Below are positions 35,957 to 43,990 of a stretch of DNA of 64,000 nucleotides, one piece after another. The stretch is taken from contig NZ_JBHTBR010000002.1 in assembly GCF_042665075.1 (NCBI RefSeq), positions 1,178,001-1,242,000 on the forward strand. Reading direction: 5' to 3'. Source of the DNA: Hirschia litorea. Its GTDB lineage: Bacteria > Pseudomonadota > Alphaproteobacteria > Caulobacterales > Hyphomonadaceae. The position numbers were made by a program, and so were the translations under genes. The first letter of the stretch is position 1; each line of letters starts with the position of its first letter. Below the pieces are notes generated by a model that worked only from the letters and a program-made list of their open reading frames with translations, was not told the DNA's origin and searched no databases.

Positions 35957-36919
35957 ATGGCCCTTCGCCTCAAAAAATCAGACACTGAGATCAAGCACAC
36001 GCTTTCCCGAAAAGGTGTACCCTCCCCAGTTATAAACTACGTAATGGAAGAAACTGACACGCCGCAGGCATATGAAATGCTGACATGGCTTGTTGTGTTT
36101 TTAGCTTTTTCTGGTGTCTATATTGGCGTTGTATTTCTTTGGCCATTCATGGTTGAATTATCTAAAACCGCCGCCCTAAATCACGCACAAAAAACCCCAG
36201 CAATTTTATTTGATTATAATTTTGGTCCCGCGCTCATTTTAGGAATGCTCGCTTGGGTCTTTATCTGCCTATCTGTGCCTAGCATTCTAGTCACAGCGAA
36301 GCCCAAATTGCAGAAAAGCATTTTCAGTCGCTTACTTTTGGACCCTTTTAACGGCATTGTCGCAAGGCACTTTTTGAAGAAAACAAATACTGACTTTAAA
36401 CAAACACCTCTTAGCGTTGATGGGTATGTAAAAAATTTCTTCAACAAACTCACCAGCTTTATAGAATGGCAGGCAATTTTATTATCGCTCGCTTCGGCGA
36501 CCTTTATGTATTTGGAATTTCAGGCGCATACCTTGATCATGCCTGATGGCGTGAAACAGGCGAATATATTGCCGTGGGTGAGGCCCAAAACGCAATTTTT
36601 TGCCGATGCATCTTATGTGGAACTTGGCTGCAATTATATTGACGAGGAAATGAGCCACCTCAATTATACTATCCATTTTAAAAATGGGCCGTCTGTAGAT
36701 TTAGGCGCAAGCTTTCCAGTAAAAGGAAAATGGATAGATCAAGCTGAAGCCATCAATGGTGTTCTCCTCGCCAACAACACCCAATTTCGACGATGGGAAT
36801 GGCCTGGACGTACCGCCCTACACCCTAAATGTATTGAACGTTACTCAGCTGAGTTTGGTGTCGAGGGCAATGCGCGCCTACACTCTCTCTTACAAACCTC
36901 CCGCCTTCACAACGAATAA
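35957..36919 (+). CDS. Hypothetical membrane protein
   Basis: A 320-residue protein I do not recognise. It has a polar N-terminus, hydrophobic segments near residues 40-65 and 92-115, a third near residue 172-190, and a soluble C-terminal domain of about 125 residues with the motif RWEWPGRTALHPKCIERY. The C-terminal part probably lies outside the cytoplasm. AGGG stands before the ATG, ten bases after rsmD, so it is likely co-transcribed with rsmD; this does not reveal its job. Confidence 0.65.
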   Translation: MALRLKKSDTEIKHTLSRKGVPSPVINYVMEETDTPQAYEMLTWLVVFLAFSGVYIGVVFLWPFMVELSKTAALNHAQKTPAILFDYNFGPALILGMLAWVFICLSVPSILVTAKPKLQKSIFSRLLLDPFNGIVARHFLKKTNTDFKQTPLSVDGYVKNFFNKLTSFIEWQAILLSLASATFMYLEFQAHTLIMPDGVKQANILPWVRPKTQFFADASYVELGCNYIDEEMSHLNYTIHFKNGPSVDLGASFPVKGKWIDQAEAINGVLLANNTQFRRWEWPGRTALHPKCIERYSAEFGVEGNARLHSLLQTSRLHNE

Positions 36920-36965
36920 GTCGAGCTGAATGTCTACTCACTATAAATAGGCCTTGCGAATATAC

Positions 36966-36977
36966 ATAACATGTTAT
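36966..36977. promoter_or_regulatory. Palindrome, candidate MarR operator
   Basis: ATAACATGTTAT is a perfect 12-base palindrome, 33 bases before the ATG of the MarR-GNAT gene, in an AT-rich likely core promoter. MarR proteins often bind such sites and repress their own gene. Confidence 0.5.
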
Positions 36978-37010
36978 ATTTAATTTGTGCGCTAATTTGG
37001 GGAAGCTATT

Positions 37011-37982
37011 ATGGCGAAAGATATTTTAGAGGATGCAGGTTATCTCGCACTTGGAAGCCGCCTAAAACGCCTAGCAGAGCGGCTGCAAGCTGACGCTGCC
37101 AAACTACACGAAGCACATGGCTACGATATTCAACCAAGTCAGTTTCCAATGCTTAAAGCTCTGGATATGCACGGGGCGCTAACTGTTGCCCAAGCTGTTG
37201 ATGCGCTGGGGGTTAGCCAACCAGCCGTGACGCGAACAATGAACACCATTGTTCAGGCAGGTCTTGCCACAACAAGACCTGATGAAAAAGACCAACGCGT
37301 TAAATGGATAGAGCTCACCAGCAAAGGCGAAGCTGTGCTTGAAGATATCCGAAACAATCTGTGGCCCCATATTCAAGAGGCTGCAAAGCAAGCCAGCGCC
37401 TTCCCTAAAGGTTCTTCACCCACAAGCCTGCTAGACGCTCTATCCCGTCTTGAACAAAATCTATCCATCGCATCATTAGAGGATCGCGTGATGCAAATGA
37501 CTCATGCTTCCAAAGTTGAGATTGTTGATTTCAGTGATGAACTTGCTCAAGACTTCTATGATATTACCGCGCACTGGGTCTCTGAGATGTTTAAACTGGA
37601 ACAAGCAGACAGGGACATTATTGAAAACCCAAGAAAACTCATCATTGATCGCGGCGGTATCATCCTTTTTGCCAAGACACCAGAATTAGGCGTCATAGGA
37701 ACATGCGCACTCATCAAAATAGAGGAAGGTGTTTTTGAACTCACCAAAATGGGCGTGACCGAGAATGCGCGCGGATTGAAAATTGGTGAGAAACTATTGC
37801 AGGCAACTATTGAACGCGCAAAATCAATGAAGATGGAGTGTCTTTATCTTTTGACGAATGAAAAATGTGCTCCCGCTATTCATCTCTATGAGAAGAATGG
37901 TTTTGTGCATGATGCGCATATTATGCAGACTTATGGCGCACGTTATGAGCGCTGCAATGTGGCGATGTATTATCCACTCTAG
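37011..37982 (+). CDS. MarR-family regulator fused to GNAT acetyltransferase
   Basis: A 323-residue two-domain protein. Residues 10-145 form a winged-helix MarR domain (VAQAVDALGVSQPAVTRTMNTIV-type recognition helix near residue 65, wing with DEKDQRVKWIELTSKG in parts). Residues 165-320 form an N-acetyltransferase with GVTENARGLKIGEKLLQATIE near residue 245 containing the acetyl-CoA loop, and NEKCAPAIHLYEKNGF. This fusion is a known family whose substrates are mostly unknown. A palindrome in its promoter suggests autoregulation. GGGGAAG precedes the ATG. Confidence 0.92.
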   Translation: MAKDILEDAGYLALGSRLKRLAERLQADAAKLHEAHGYDIQPSQFPMLKALDMHGALTVAQAVDALGVSQPAVTRTMNTIVQAGLATTRPDEKDQRVKWIELTSKGEAVLEDIRNNLWPHIQEAAKQASAFPKGSSPTSLLDALSRLEQNLSIASLEDRVMQMTHASKVEIVDFSDELAQDFYDITAHWVSEMFKLEQADRDIIENPRKLIIDRGGIILFAKTPELGVIGTCALIKIEEGVFELTKMGVTENARGLKIGEKLLQATIERAKSMKMECLYLLTNEKCAPAIHLYEKNGFVHDAHIMQTYGARYERCNVAMYYPL

Positions 37983-38033
37983 TTAAAAAAATTGCGCATT
38001 TGGTGTATATTCATAGCACCAAATTCCCCACAA

Positions 38034-38071
38034 AAAACGCCAGCCTCTATGCAGAGACTGGCGTTCTTTTT
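38034..38071. terminator. Bidirectional rho-independent terminator
   Basis: AACGCCAG pairs with CTGGCGTT (38058-38065), with inner CTCT/AGAG pairing and a T-rich tail on the plus strand and A run on the other side. Serves the convergent MarR-GNAT and BON-LysM genes. Confidence 0.85.
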
Positions 38072-38091
38072 ATCCAAATTTGGATTTGCAA

Positions 38092-38532
38092 TTATGCTTT
38101 TGCATCCAATGCGGGGATACGCAAAACTTGACCCGGATAGATTTTATCTGGGTGAGACAACATTGGCTTATTAGCTTCAAAAATAACGGGGTATTTCATC
38201 GCGTCGCCGTAAACTTCTTTTGCAATTTTGCTCAAAGTATCGCCGCTCACAACTGTGTGCGTACGCGTGGCAGCAATTTCCATATTATCTTCGACAGCGT
38301 CTACACCTTCCACATTACCTGCAATGAGAACAAGCTTCTCACGCTCTTCTTGTGTTAGGGCTTTACCTGTCAGAACAACTTTATCGCCTTCAACGGCAAC
38401 ATCCACACCTTCTGTTTTGAAGCCGTGCTTTTCCATTTCACCTTTTAGGTTTTTGGCATCTTCGTCTTTGTCTTTTCCAAATCCGATTTTTGCACCGGCA
38501 TCTTTGGCAAACTTAATGATTTTTCCAAACAT
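38092..38532 (-). CDS. BON-LysM protein (Kbp/YgaU-like)
   Basis: A 146-residue protein without a signal peptide: a Lys/Asp-rich start, a BON domain at about residues 25-88 (VDVAVEGDKVVLTGKAL, GVDAVEDN) and a C-terminal LysM domain at about residues 92-142 (HTVVSGDTLSKIAKEVYGD, IYPGQVLRIP). Domain order and length match E. coli Kbp (YgaU), a cytoplasmic potassium-binding protein induced by osmotic stress. Whether this homologue binds K+ is inference. Single gene. Confidence 0.88.
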   Translation of the reverse strand: MFGKIIKFAKDAGAKIGFGKDKDEDAKNLKGEMEKHGFKTEGVDVAVEGDKVVLTGKALTQEEREKLVLIAGNVEGVDAVEDNMEIAATRTHTVVSGDTLSKIAKEVYGDAMKYPVIFEANKPMLSHPDKIYPGQVLRIPALDAKA

Positions 38533-38669
38533 AGTTGGTCCCCTATTTAAAATGGTAAAACATGGTTAGCATGCCTTAGATGAACCTAATAAAACAAGAC
38601 GCTATTATTTGGATTATCTTCCGACCTGATTGCTATATTTGAGTGGCGACTCACGTCATTGCTACACGT

Positions 38670-39263
38670 ATGGAAAAACTAGACATAATTTGCGGCGTTG
38701 ATGAAGCTGGACGTGGACCTTGGGCAGGCCCTGTTTGTGCTGGTGCTGTCATACTCGATCCTTCAAAACCCATTGCTGGATTAAACGACTCCAAAAAACT
38801 TACTGAGAAAAAACGTAATTTGTTAGCGCCCCTTATCTATGAGCATGCGCTTGCTTGGGGCTTGGGTTGGGCTAGCCCTGAAGAAATCGACACGCTTAAT
38901 ATTCGTCAAGCCAATCACCTCGCCATGCGACGCGCCGTGAATGCGCTAAAGCTTTCTCCCACACTTGCGCTAGTAGACGGCAATGATGCACCCACACTCG
39001 GGTGCCGTGTTGAAACCCTCATTGGCGGTGATGGTATAGAGGCCTGCATTTCGGCAGCCTCCATTTTAGCTAAAACAGCACGCGATGCTAAAATGCTAGA
39101 ATATGATGCACTCTATCCTGAATATGGTTTTGCAAAACATAAAGGCTATGGCGTTAAAGCCCATTCAGAAGCGCTTAGGCGTTTGGGACCTTGCCCTATT
39201 CACCGCATGAGCTTTAAACCCGTTCTGGCTGTAAACTCCAAAACTAGCTCAACAAAAGTGTGA
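38670..39263 (+). CDS. rnhB: Ribonuclease HII
   Basis: Removes ribonucleotides and RNA primers from DNA. The 197-residue product has the RNase HII signatures ICGVDEAGRGPWAGPV near the N-terminus (Asp-Glu active-site pair), LNDSKKLTEKKR, ALVDGNDAPTL with the third acidic residue and AASILAKTARDAKM near residue 135. The reading frame also offers a GTG at 38643; neither start has a clear ribosome-binding site, and the ATG matches family length. Its usual alphaproteobacterial neighbour ccrM is not present here. Confidence 0.94.
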   Translation: MEKLDIICGVDEAGRGPWAGPVCAGAVILDPSKPIAGLNDSKKLTEKKRNLLAPLIYEHALAWGLGWASPEEIDTLNIRQANHLAMRRAVNALKLSPTLALVDGNDAPTLGCRVETLIGGDGIEACISAASILAKTARDAKMLEYDALYPEYGFAKHKGYGVKAHSEALRRLGPCPIHRMSFKPVLAVNSKTSSTKV

Positions 39264-39306
39264 CCCCAAAAACACGATTACATCTCCTCTCCCTACGGAA
39301 TGTAGA

Positions 39307-39350
39307 GTGTCATTGTCCCGTCACATATCTGTAATTCAAGCGTCACACAA
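39307..39350 (+). promoter_or_regulatory. Four tandem Pho-box heptamers (PhoB site)
   Basis: GTGTCAT (39307), CCGTCAC (39318), CTGTAAT (39329) and GCGTCAC (39340) start exactly 11 bases apart, each followed by an AT-rich four-base spacer. This is the layout of PhoB binding sites (CTGTCAT-N4 repeats). It lies 85 bases before the TonB-dependent receptor start. Confidence 0.75.
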
Positions 39351-39383
39351 AATCGGCATGTCAGGCTCCAAGTCTGAATCAGA

Positions 39384-39403
39384 ACTCGGCATTAGCACCG
39401 AGT
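39384..39403 (+). promoter_or_regulatory. Hairpin in the receptor 5' leader
   Basis: ACTCGG (39384-39389) pairs with CCGAGT (39398-39403) around an eight-base loop, 31 bases before the start codon. It could affect mRNA stability or initiation; no riboswitch class recognised. Confidence 0.35.
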
Positions 39404-39434
39404 CATAACCACCTCCCCAAGGAGAATGCGGATC

Positions 39435-42236
39435 ATGTCGAACCGTCTAAAAAACACACTTATGTGTACAAGCTTGATTACAGTTGCGATGGGGCTAGTG
39501 GCTCCTACGGCGATGGCTGCGATTGTTGAAGGTAAAGTTACAACAGGCGGTGCTCCTGTTGAAGGCGCCATTGTTTCAATAGATAAAGGCCAAACGACTT
39601 CAACGCGCGCTGATGGCTCATACCGCTTTGCAAACCTTGCTGAAGGTGAGCACACTCTCTCTGTTTCTTATGTGGGTGCGGAACGCAAAACTGCAACAAT
39701 CTCAGCTACTGACGCGACACCAACTGCATACAATTTTGTGCTTGGCGGCGATGACGAACGCACAATGGATACTATCCTGATTACAGGTCAACGCGGTTCA
39801 CTATTTGCTGGTATCAACCAACAACGTGCTGCTGATAACCTTGTTGCTGTTCTGTCTGCAGACGCATTGGGTCAATTCCCAGACCAAAACGTGGCTGAAA
39901 GCGCACGTCGCGTCGCGGGTATCTCTGTTGCAAACGACCAGGGTGAAGGCCGCTATGTGATCATTCGTGGTCTCGACTCCAGCTTGAACTCTACATCTGT
40001 GAACGGTGTGCGTATGGCGTCTCCAGAAGCAGATACACGCTCTGTAGCTTTGGATGTTGTTGATGCAGACATTCTAGATTCGATCACAATCACAAAATCA
40101 CTAACACCTGACCTTGATGGTGACGGTATTGGTGGTTCTATCGACATCAAAACGCTTTCTGCTTTTGATAAAGACGGCCTCTTCTTTAAAGCAAAAGTCG
40201 ACGGCATTTATTCTGAAAGCTCAGACAAAGTAACACCTAAAGTTGGTATTACAGTCGCAAACACATTCCTAAACGACATGGTTGGTGTTGCTGGTTCTCT
40301 TTCTTTTAACCGCCGTGATTTCACGACGACAAATAAAGAAGCGGATTGGGCGTATGACTTTGATGACGCCGAGTTTGAACTTGAAGAACTCGAAATGCGT
40401 AAATACGAAGTTGTACGTGAACGTTTGTCTGGTGCTTTGAACTTCGATTTCCGTCCAACAGCAAACACAGACCTATACCTACGTACATTGTACAACTCGT
40501 TCAATGACAACGAAATTCGTACACGTACCACCTACCGCGAGAAGCTAGACCGCGACATCAAAATTCGTGAAGAAACACAAGACTTGTGGTCTGTTCAAAT
40601 CGGTGGTGAGACACGCATTGATGCAATTACAATTGATTATCAAGCAGCCTACAGTCACGCTGAGGAAGAAGAGCCAGACCGCATCGATGGCGCTTTCCGT
40701 CTAGCAAAAGACAACCGAACATCTGTCGATTTTGATCTGTCAGATCCTTCATTGCCAACGCTTGCGGACACGAATGCGGATTTCTTTAACGCTGCCTTGT
40801 TTGAATTTGATGAGCTTGAATACCTCAACGGATTAACTGAAGAAGATGAATTCGCTGCAAAGATTGACATTAAACGTGATGGAAATGTTTTCGGAACTTC
40901 TGGCTTCGTAAAAGGTGGGTTGAAGCTACGTTTACGTGAGAAATCAAACGATGTTGCATCAATAATTTATGATGGACATGAGAATGATCTTATACTCAGC
41001 AACTTCCTATCTGGTGTTGAATACTCTTTAGACAATATCGGCCCCACAGTGGATTATGGTGCGCTTTCAAGTTTCTATTTTGGGAACACAAGTGATTTTG
41101 AAGTAAACTCTGTAGATAGTGCGATTGCCTCATTCGCGAGTGATTACAAAGCGACTGAAAACATTTACGCAGGTTACCTCATGTCTCAAATGGACTTTGG
41201 TACTGCGCTCGTCACATATGGTGCACGTGTTGAAGCGACCGACTACACAGGTAAAGGCTACATCACGACAGCTTACGCAACTGAAGACCTTGCCAATGCT
41301 GCAGATGGCGCACCAAACGGTGTGATCGTCGCAAGTGATGTAGATGTTGACGACAATGAAGGTACGTTTGCATATGCAGATTACCAAACAGCACGTCACT
41401 CTTATGTAGATTTCTTGCCAAGCTTGAACGCTAAATTCGACATTAATGAGAATTTGGTAGCTCGCGGTGCTTACTATGCATCCATCGCACGCCCAAGCCT
41501 GAAACACGCCTCTCCTTCTTCTGAAGTTGAGCTAGATGGCGGTGACTATGAGGGTACAATTGGTAACCCTGACCTAGATCGCCAACAAGCACACAACTTT
41601 GATGTTGGAATTGAATTCTACCCATCAAACAGTGGTGTGTTATCACTTGGTTTCTTCATGAAAGACATTGAAAAGCCAATCGCTGAAATCACATATTCTG
41701 ATTACGCGGCTTTAGGCGTTGTCTTCAAAGAAGCTTCACAATTCGTCAATCTTGAAGATGCGAATGTGACAGGACTTGAGTTCAACTATCAACAATCATT
41801 TGACGGTATTTTGCCAGGTGTATGGGGTGGATTGATTGTTGGGGCGAACTACACGCTTCTAAACAGCCAAACCACTTACACAAATGAAGACGGAACAACA
41901 CGCTCTATTCCGTTGCCAAAAACATCCGACAATATCGGAAACGTTATGTTTGGGTTTGACAAATACGGCCTAGATCTACGTGCTGCACTTACATACCGTA
42001 GTGAATACCTTGATGAAATTGGTTCTAACGGTAGAGACCGTTATTTCAAAGACCGTTACCAAGTTGATCTTACAGCAAAATATGCGCTGACAGACAGCCT
42101 GCAAATGGTTGGTGAAATTAGCAATGTGACCGATGAATCCGAGCATGCTGTATTCAAAACACAATTGGGAACAGGTTTGTCCCAATATGATGAATATGGC
42201 TACACAGCTAAGTTTGGTGTGCGTTACACATACTAA
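39435..42236 (+). CDS. TonB-dependent receptor with N-terminal carboxypeptidase-like domain
   Basis: Outer-membrane active transporter of 933 residues. After a signal peptide (cleavage about AMAA, residue 29) comes a carboxypeptidase-regulatory-like beta domain (residues 30-105), the TonB box DTILITGQR near residue 115, the plug (VAESARRVAGISVAND, RYVIIRGLDSSLNSTS) and a 22-strand barrel ending in the aromatic FGVRYTY. SD AAGGAG fits the ATG at 39435 better than an ATG nine bases earlier. The Pho box upstream and the phytase gene downstream suggest it imports a phosphate ester or its breakdown product under phosphate limitation. Confidence 0.92.
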   Translation: MSNRLKNTLMCTSLITVAMGLVAPTAMAAIVEGKVTTGGAPVEGAIVSIDKGQTTSTRADGSYRFANLAEGEHTLSVSYVGAERKTATISATDATPTAYNFVLGGDDERTMDTILITGQRGSLFAGINQQRAADNLVAVLSADALGQFPDQNVAESARRVAGISVANDQGEGRYVIIRGLDSSLNSTSVNGVRMASPEADTRSVALDVVDADILDSITITKSLTPDLDGDGIGGSIDIKTLSAFDKDGLFFKAKVDGIYSESSDKVTPKVGITVANTFLNDMVGVAGSLSFNRRDFTTTNKEADWAYDFDDAEFELEELEMRKYEVVRERLSGALNFDFRPTANTDLYLRTLYNSFNDNEIRTRTTYREKLDRDIKIREETQDLWSVQIGGETRIDAITIDYQAAYSHAEEEEPDRIDGAFRLAKDNRTSVDFDLSDPSLPTLADTNADFFNAALFEFDELEYLNGLTEEDEFAAKIDIKRDGNVFGTSGFVKGGLKLRLREKSNDVASIIYDGHENDLILSNFLSGVEYSLDNIGPTVDYGALSSFYFGNTSDFEVNSVDSAIASFASDYKATENIYAGYLMSQMDFGTALVTYGARVEATDYTGKGYITTAYATEDLANAADGAPNGVIVASDVDVDDNEGTFAYADYQTARHSYVDFLPSLNAKFDINENLVARGAYYASIARPSLKHASPSSEVELDGGDYEGTIGNPDLDRQQAHNFDVGIEFYPSNSGVLSLGFFMKDIEKPIAEITYSDYAALGVVFKEASQFVNLEDANVTGLEFNYQQSFDGILPGVWGGLIVGANYTLLNSQTTYTNEDGTTRSIPLPKTSDNIGNVMFGFDKYGLDLRAALTYRSEYLDEIGSNGRDRYFKDRYQVDLTAKYALTDSLQMVGEISNVTDESEHAVFKTQLGTGLSQYDEYGYTAKFGVRYTY

Positions 42237-42260
42237 ACACGTTGAGTGCTGATAATTCTG

Positions 42261-42294
42261 GCCCGTTAGTCTCAGGATTGACGGGCTAGTTTTT
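42261..42294 (+). terminator. Terminator or attenuator between receptor and phytase
   Basis: GCCCGTTAGTC (42261-42271) pairs with GATTGACGGGC (42276-42286, two G-U pairs), loop TCAG, followed by TAG and TTTTT. It lies inside the presumed receptor-phytase operon, 43 bases before the phytase start, so partial readthrough may lower phytase relative to receptor. Confidence 0.8.
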
Positions 42295-42337
42295 ATCCAT
42301 CAACCAGCTTTCTTACTTTTAAAGAATGGAAGAAAAT

Positions 42338-43402
42338 ATGCGCCCTCTATTTCCCCTTCTGGCTAGTGTAGCTTGTCTTGCGCTTGTCAATTGTGCTGCA
42401 ACGCCCAAATATGCAAGCGATGAGCTGCTAGGTGTTGCCTCTGTGTCTGCATTTGCAGAAACACCAGCAGTTGAAACGTCTGAAGATGCAGCGGATGATC
42501 CTGCAATTTGGGTAAACCCCAAAGATGCCAGTCAATCACTCATCCTTGGCACCAACAAACAATCCGGCATTTATGTTTATGATTTATCTGGCGCACAAAA
42601 ACAGTTTCTGCCTGTAGGTCGCGTAAACAATGTAGATGTACGCTCTGTTCAAACTGCAAATGGCGTACGCCACATCGCGGCAGCGTCTAATCGCACATCT
42701 AACACGCTGACTTTTATGGAAATTAATCCAGAAACAGGTAAAGTAAACACATTAAAAGACTTTGCGATTAGTGAACCAGAAGTCTACGGATATTGCCTTG
42801 GTGTCGCAAAAGATGGCTCTTTGCTTTCATTCGTCAACACGAAAACAGCTAAAGTTCTTGTCCACAGAATCGACCTAGAAACGCTAACTGCCACACAAAT
42901 TGATTCATGGACATTCGGCGGTCAGATGGAAGGCTGCTCAAATGACGACGCTGCGGGTATTCTCTTTCTAGGCGAAGAAGAGCACGGTTTATGGCGTGTC
43001 ACACATGACAATGGCGCTGAAACAAAACGCGAAATCATGGACACTATCGCAAATGATCAAGGCTTGGTCATGGATGTTGAAGGTGTCGACATTTGGCATG
43101 GAGATAATGGCACAGGTTATGTTGTCGTATCAGCTCAAGCCGCTGATAGATATGTAGTTTATCAACGTGAAGCACCCTATAAAAAGGTCGGAATCTTCAA
43201 CATAAAACCAAGTGCTGACGGCAAGGTTGATGGTGTATCTCACACAGACGGACTTGCAGTCTCTTCAGCGGCTTTCAATGAAAGTTTATCTTCTGGGTTG
43301 CTCGTTGTTCAAGATGACGACAACACTGATCCACAAGGGTATCAGAACTTCAAATTGGTAAACTGGAAAGACGTTGAAAAAGCGCTAGAACTCAAAAAAT
43401 AG
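42338..43402 (+). CDS. Beta-propeller phytase (3-phytase) lipoprotein
   Basis: Hydrolyses phytate (inositol hexakisphosphate) with calcium, releasing phosphate. The 354-residue product has a lipoprotein signal (LALVNCAAT; lipid-modified Cys near residue 19) and the six-bladed propeller motifs DDPAIWVNP near residue 53, NNVDVR, GGQMEGCSNDDAAGILFLGEEEHG near residue 195 in parts, VEGVDI and SHTDGLAV. These are the Ca2+ and phosphate contacts of the family. GGAAG before the ATG at 42338 fixes the start. Probably anchored to the outer membrane, feeding the receptor encoded just upstream. Confidence 0.9.
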   Translation: MRPLFPLLASVACLALVNCAATPKYASDELLGVASVSAFAETPAVETSEDAADDPAIWVNPKDASQSLILGTNKQSGIYVYDLSGAQKQFLPVGRVNNVDVRSVQTANGVRHIAAASNRTSNTLTFMEINPETGKVNTLKDFAISEPEVYGYCLGVAKDGSLLSFVNTKTAKVLVHRIDLETLTATQIDSWTFGGQMEGCSNDDAAGILFLGEEEHGLWRVTHDNGAETKREIMDTIANDQGLVMDVEGVDIWHGDNGTGYVVVSAQAADRYVVYQREAPYKKVGIFNIKPSADGKVDGVSHTDGLAVSSAAFNESLSSGLLVVQDDDNTDPQGYQNFKLVNWKDVEKALELKK

Positions 43403-43420
43403 CATTTAGAAACAGACAAC

Positions 43421-43456
43421 AAAAAAGGGCTATCAACCTTCGTTGATAGCCCTTTT
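43421..43456 (+). terminator. Rho-independent terminator after phytase
   Basis: AAAAAGGGCTATCAAC pairs with GTTGATAGCCCTTTT, four-base loop. Bidirectional in form; lies between convergent phytase and GyrI-like genes. Confidence 0.93.
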
Positions 43457-43480
43457 CATATATACTACAATGCTTGAAAA

Positions 43481-43990
43481 TCAGGGAATTAGAATAGGTT
43501 TTATTGGGACCCATATCTCAATTATGCCCTCGCCCGTCTGCGCATTATATCGCTCATCATAGATTTCAAATTCTGGCGTCATTGCAAAAGCTTCAACAAT
43601 TTCAAGCCCTTTGCCCTTAGGAAACTCCGTAAAAACCCACTCCCAAGTTTTGCCAATGGCCTCAACATGCCCCTCATGCGCAACAACTAAATAATGCTGA
43701 TCTGGAATGACCATACGGTCAAAATCTTTATCGACACCCTCAAAATCAGTTACGGCAATTCCAGCTAAATAATCAACTTCACCATCGGGATTACTTGCCC
43801 CGATAGCGCCGTAACATGCATCATAAATCGCGTTTTTAACTTCTGGAATTTGCGGTCCAAATGCGCGCCAAAGTGCTGGAATTCCTTCAACACGTTCTGC
43901 TGCATCAAACTGTTTACGAAGCCCCACAACCTTAAACCCTTCGCGAAATTCATAGCGTGTTTGAGGTGTTTTAAATTCAGTGTCTGTCAT
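43481..43990 (-). CDS. GyrI-like small-molecule-binding domain protein
   Basis: A 169-residue single-domain protein of the GyrI-like/effector-binding (SHS2) fold: VVGLRKQF near residue 21, IPALWRAFGPQIPE, YGAIGASNPDGEVDYLAGIAV in parts near residue 65, LVVAHEGHVEAIGKTWEWVF near residue 105 and FEIYDERYN, IEIWVPIK at the end. Such domains bind amphipathic small molecules or inhibit gyrase; no DNA-binding domain is attached here. Its ATG overlaps the mutL stop codon by one base (TAATG), so it is translationally coupled to mutL. Confidence 0.85.
   Translation of the reverse strand: MTDTEFKTPQTRYEFREGFKVVGLRKQFDAAERVEGIPALWRAFGPQIPEVKNAIYDACYGAIGASNPDGEVDYLAGIAVTDFEGVDKDFDRMVIPDQHYLVVAHEGHVEAIGKTWEWVFTEFPKGKGLEIVEAFAMTPEFEIYDERYNAQTGEGIIEIWVPIKPILIP

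Noticed and set aside
40208..41646. Antisense open frames within the receptor gene
   Set aside because: The plus-strand product is a complete TonB-dependent receptor; the antisense frames have no recognisable features.
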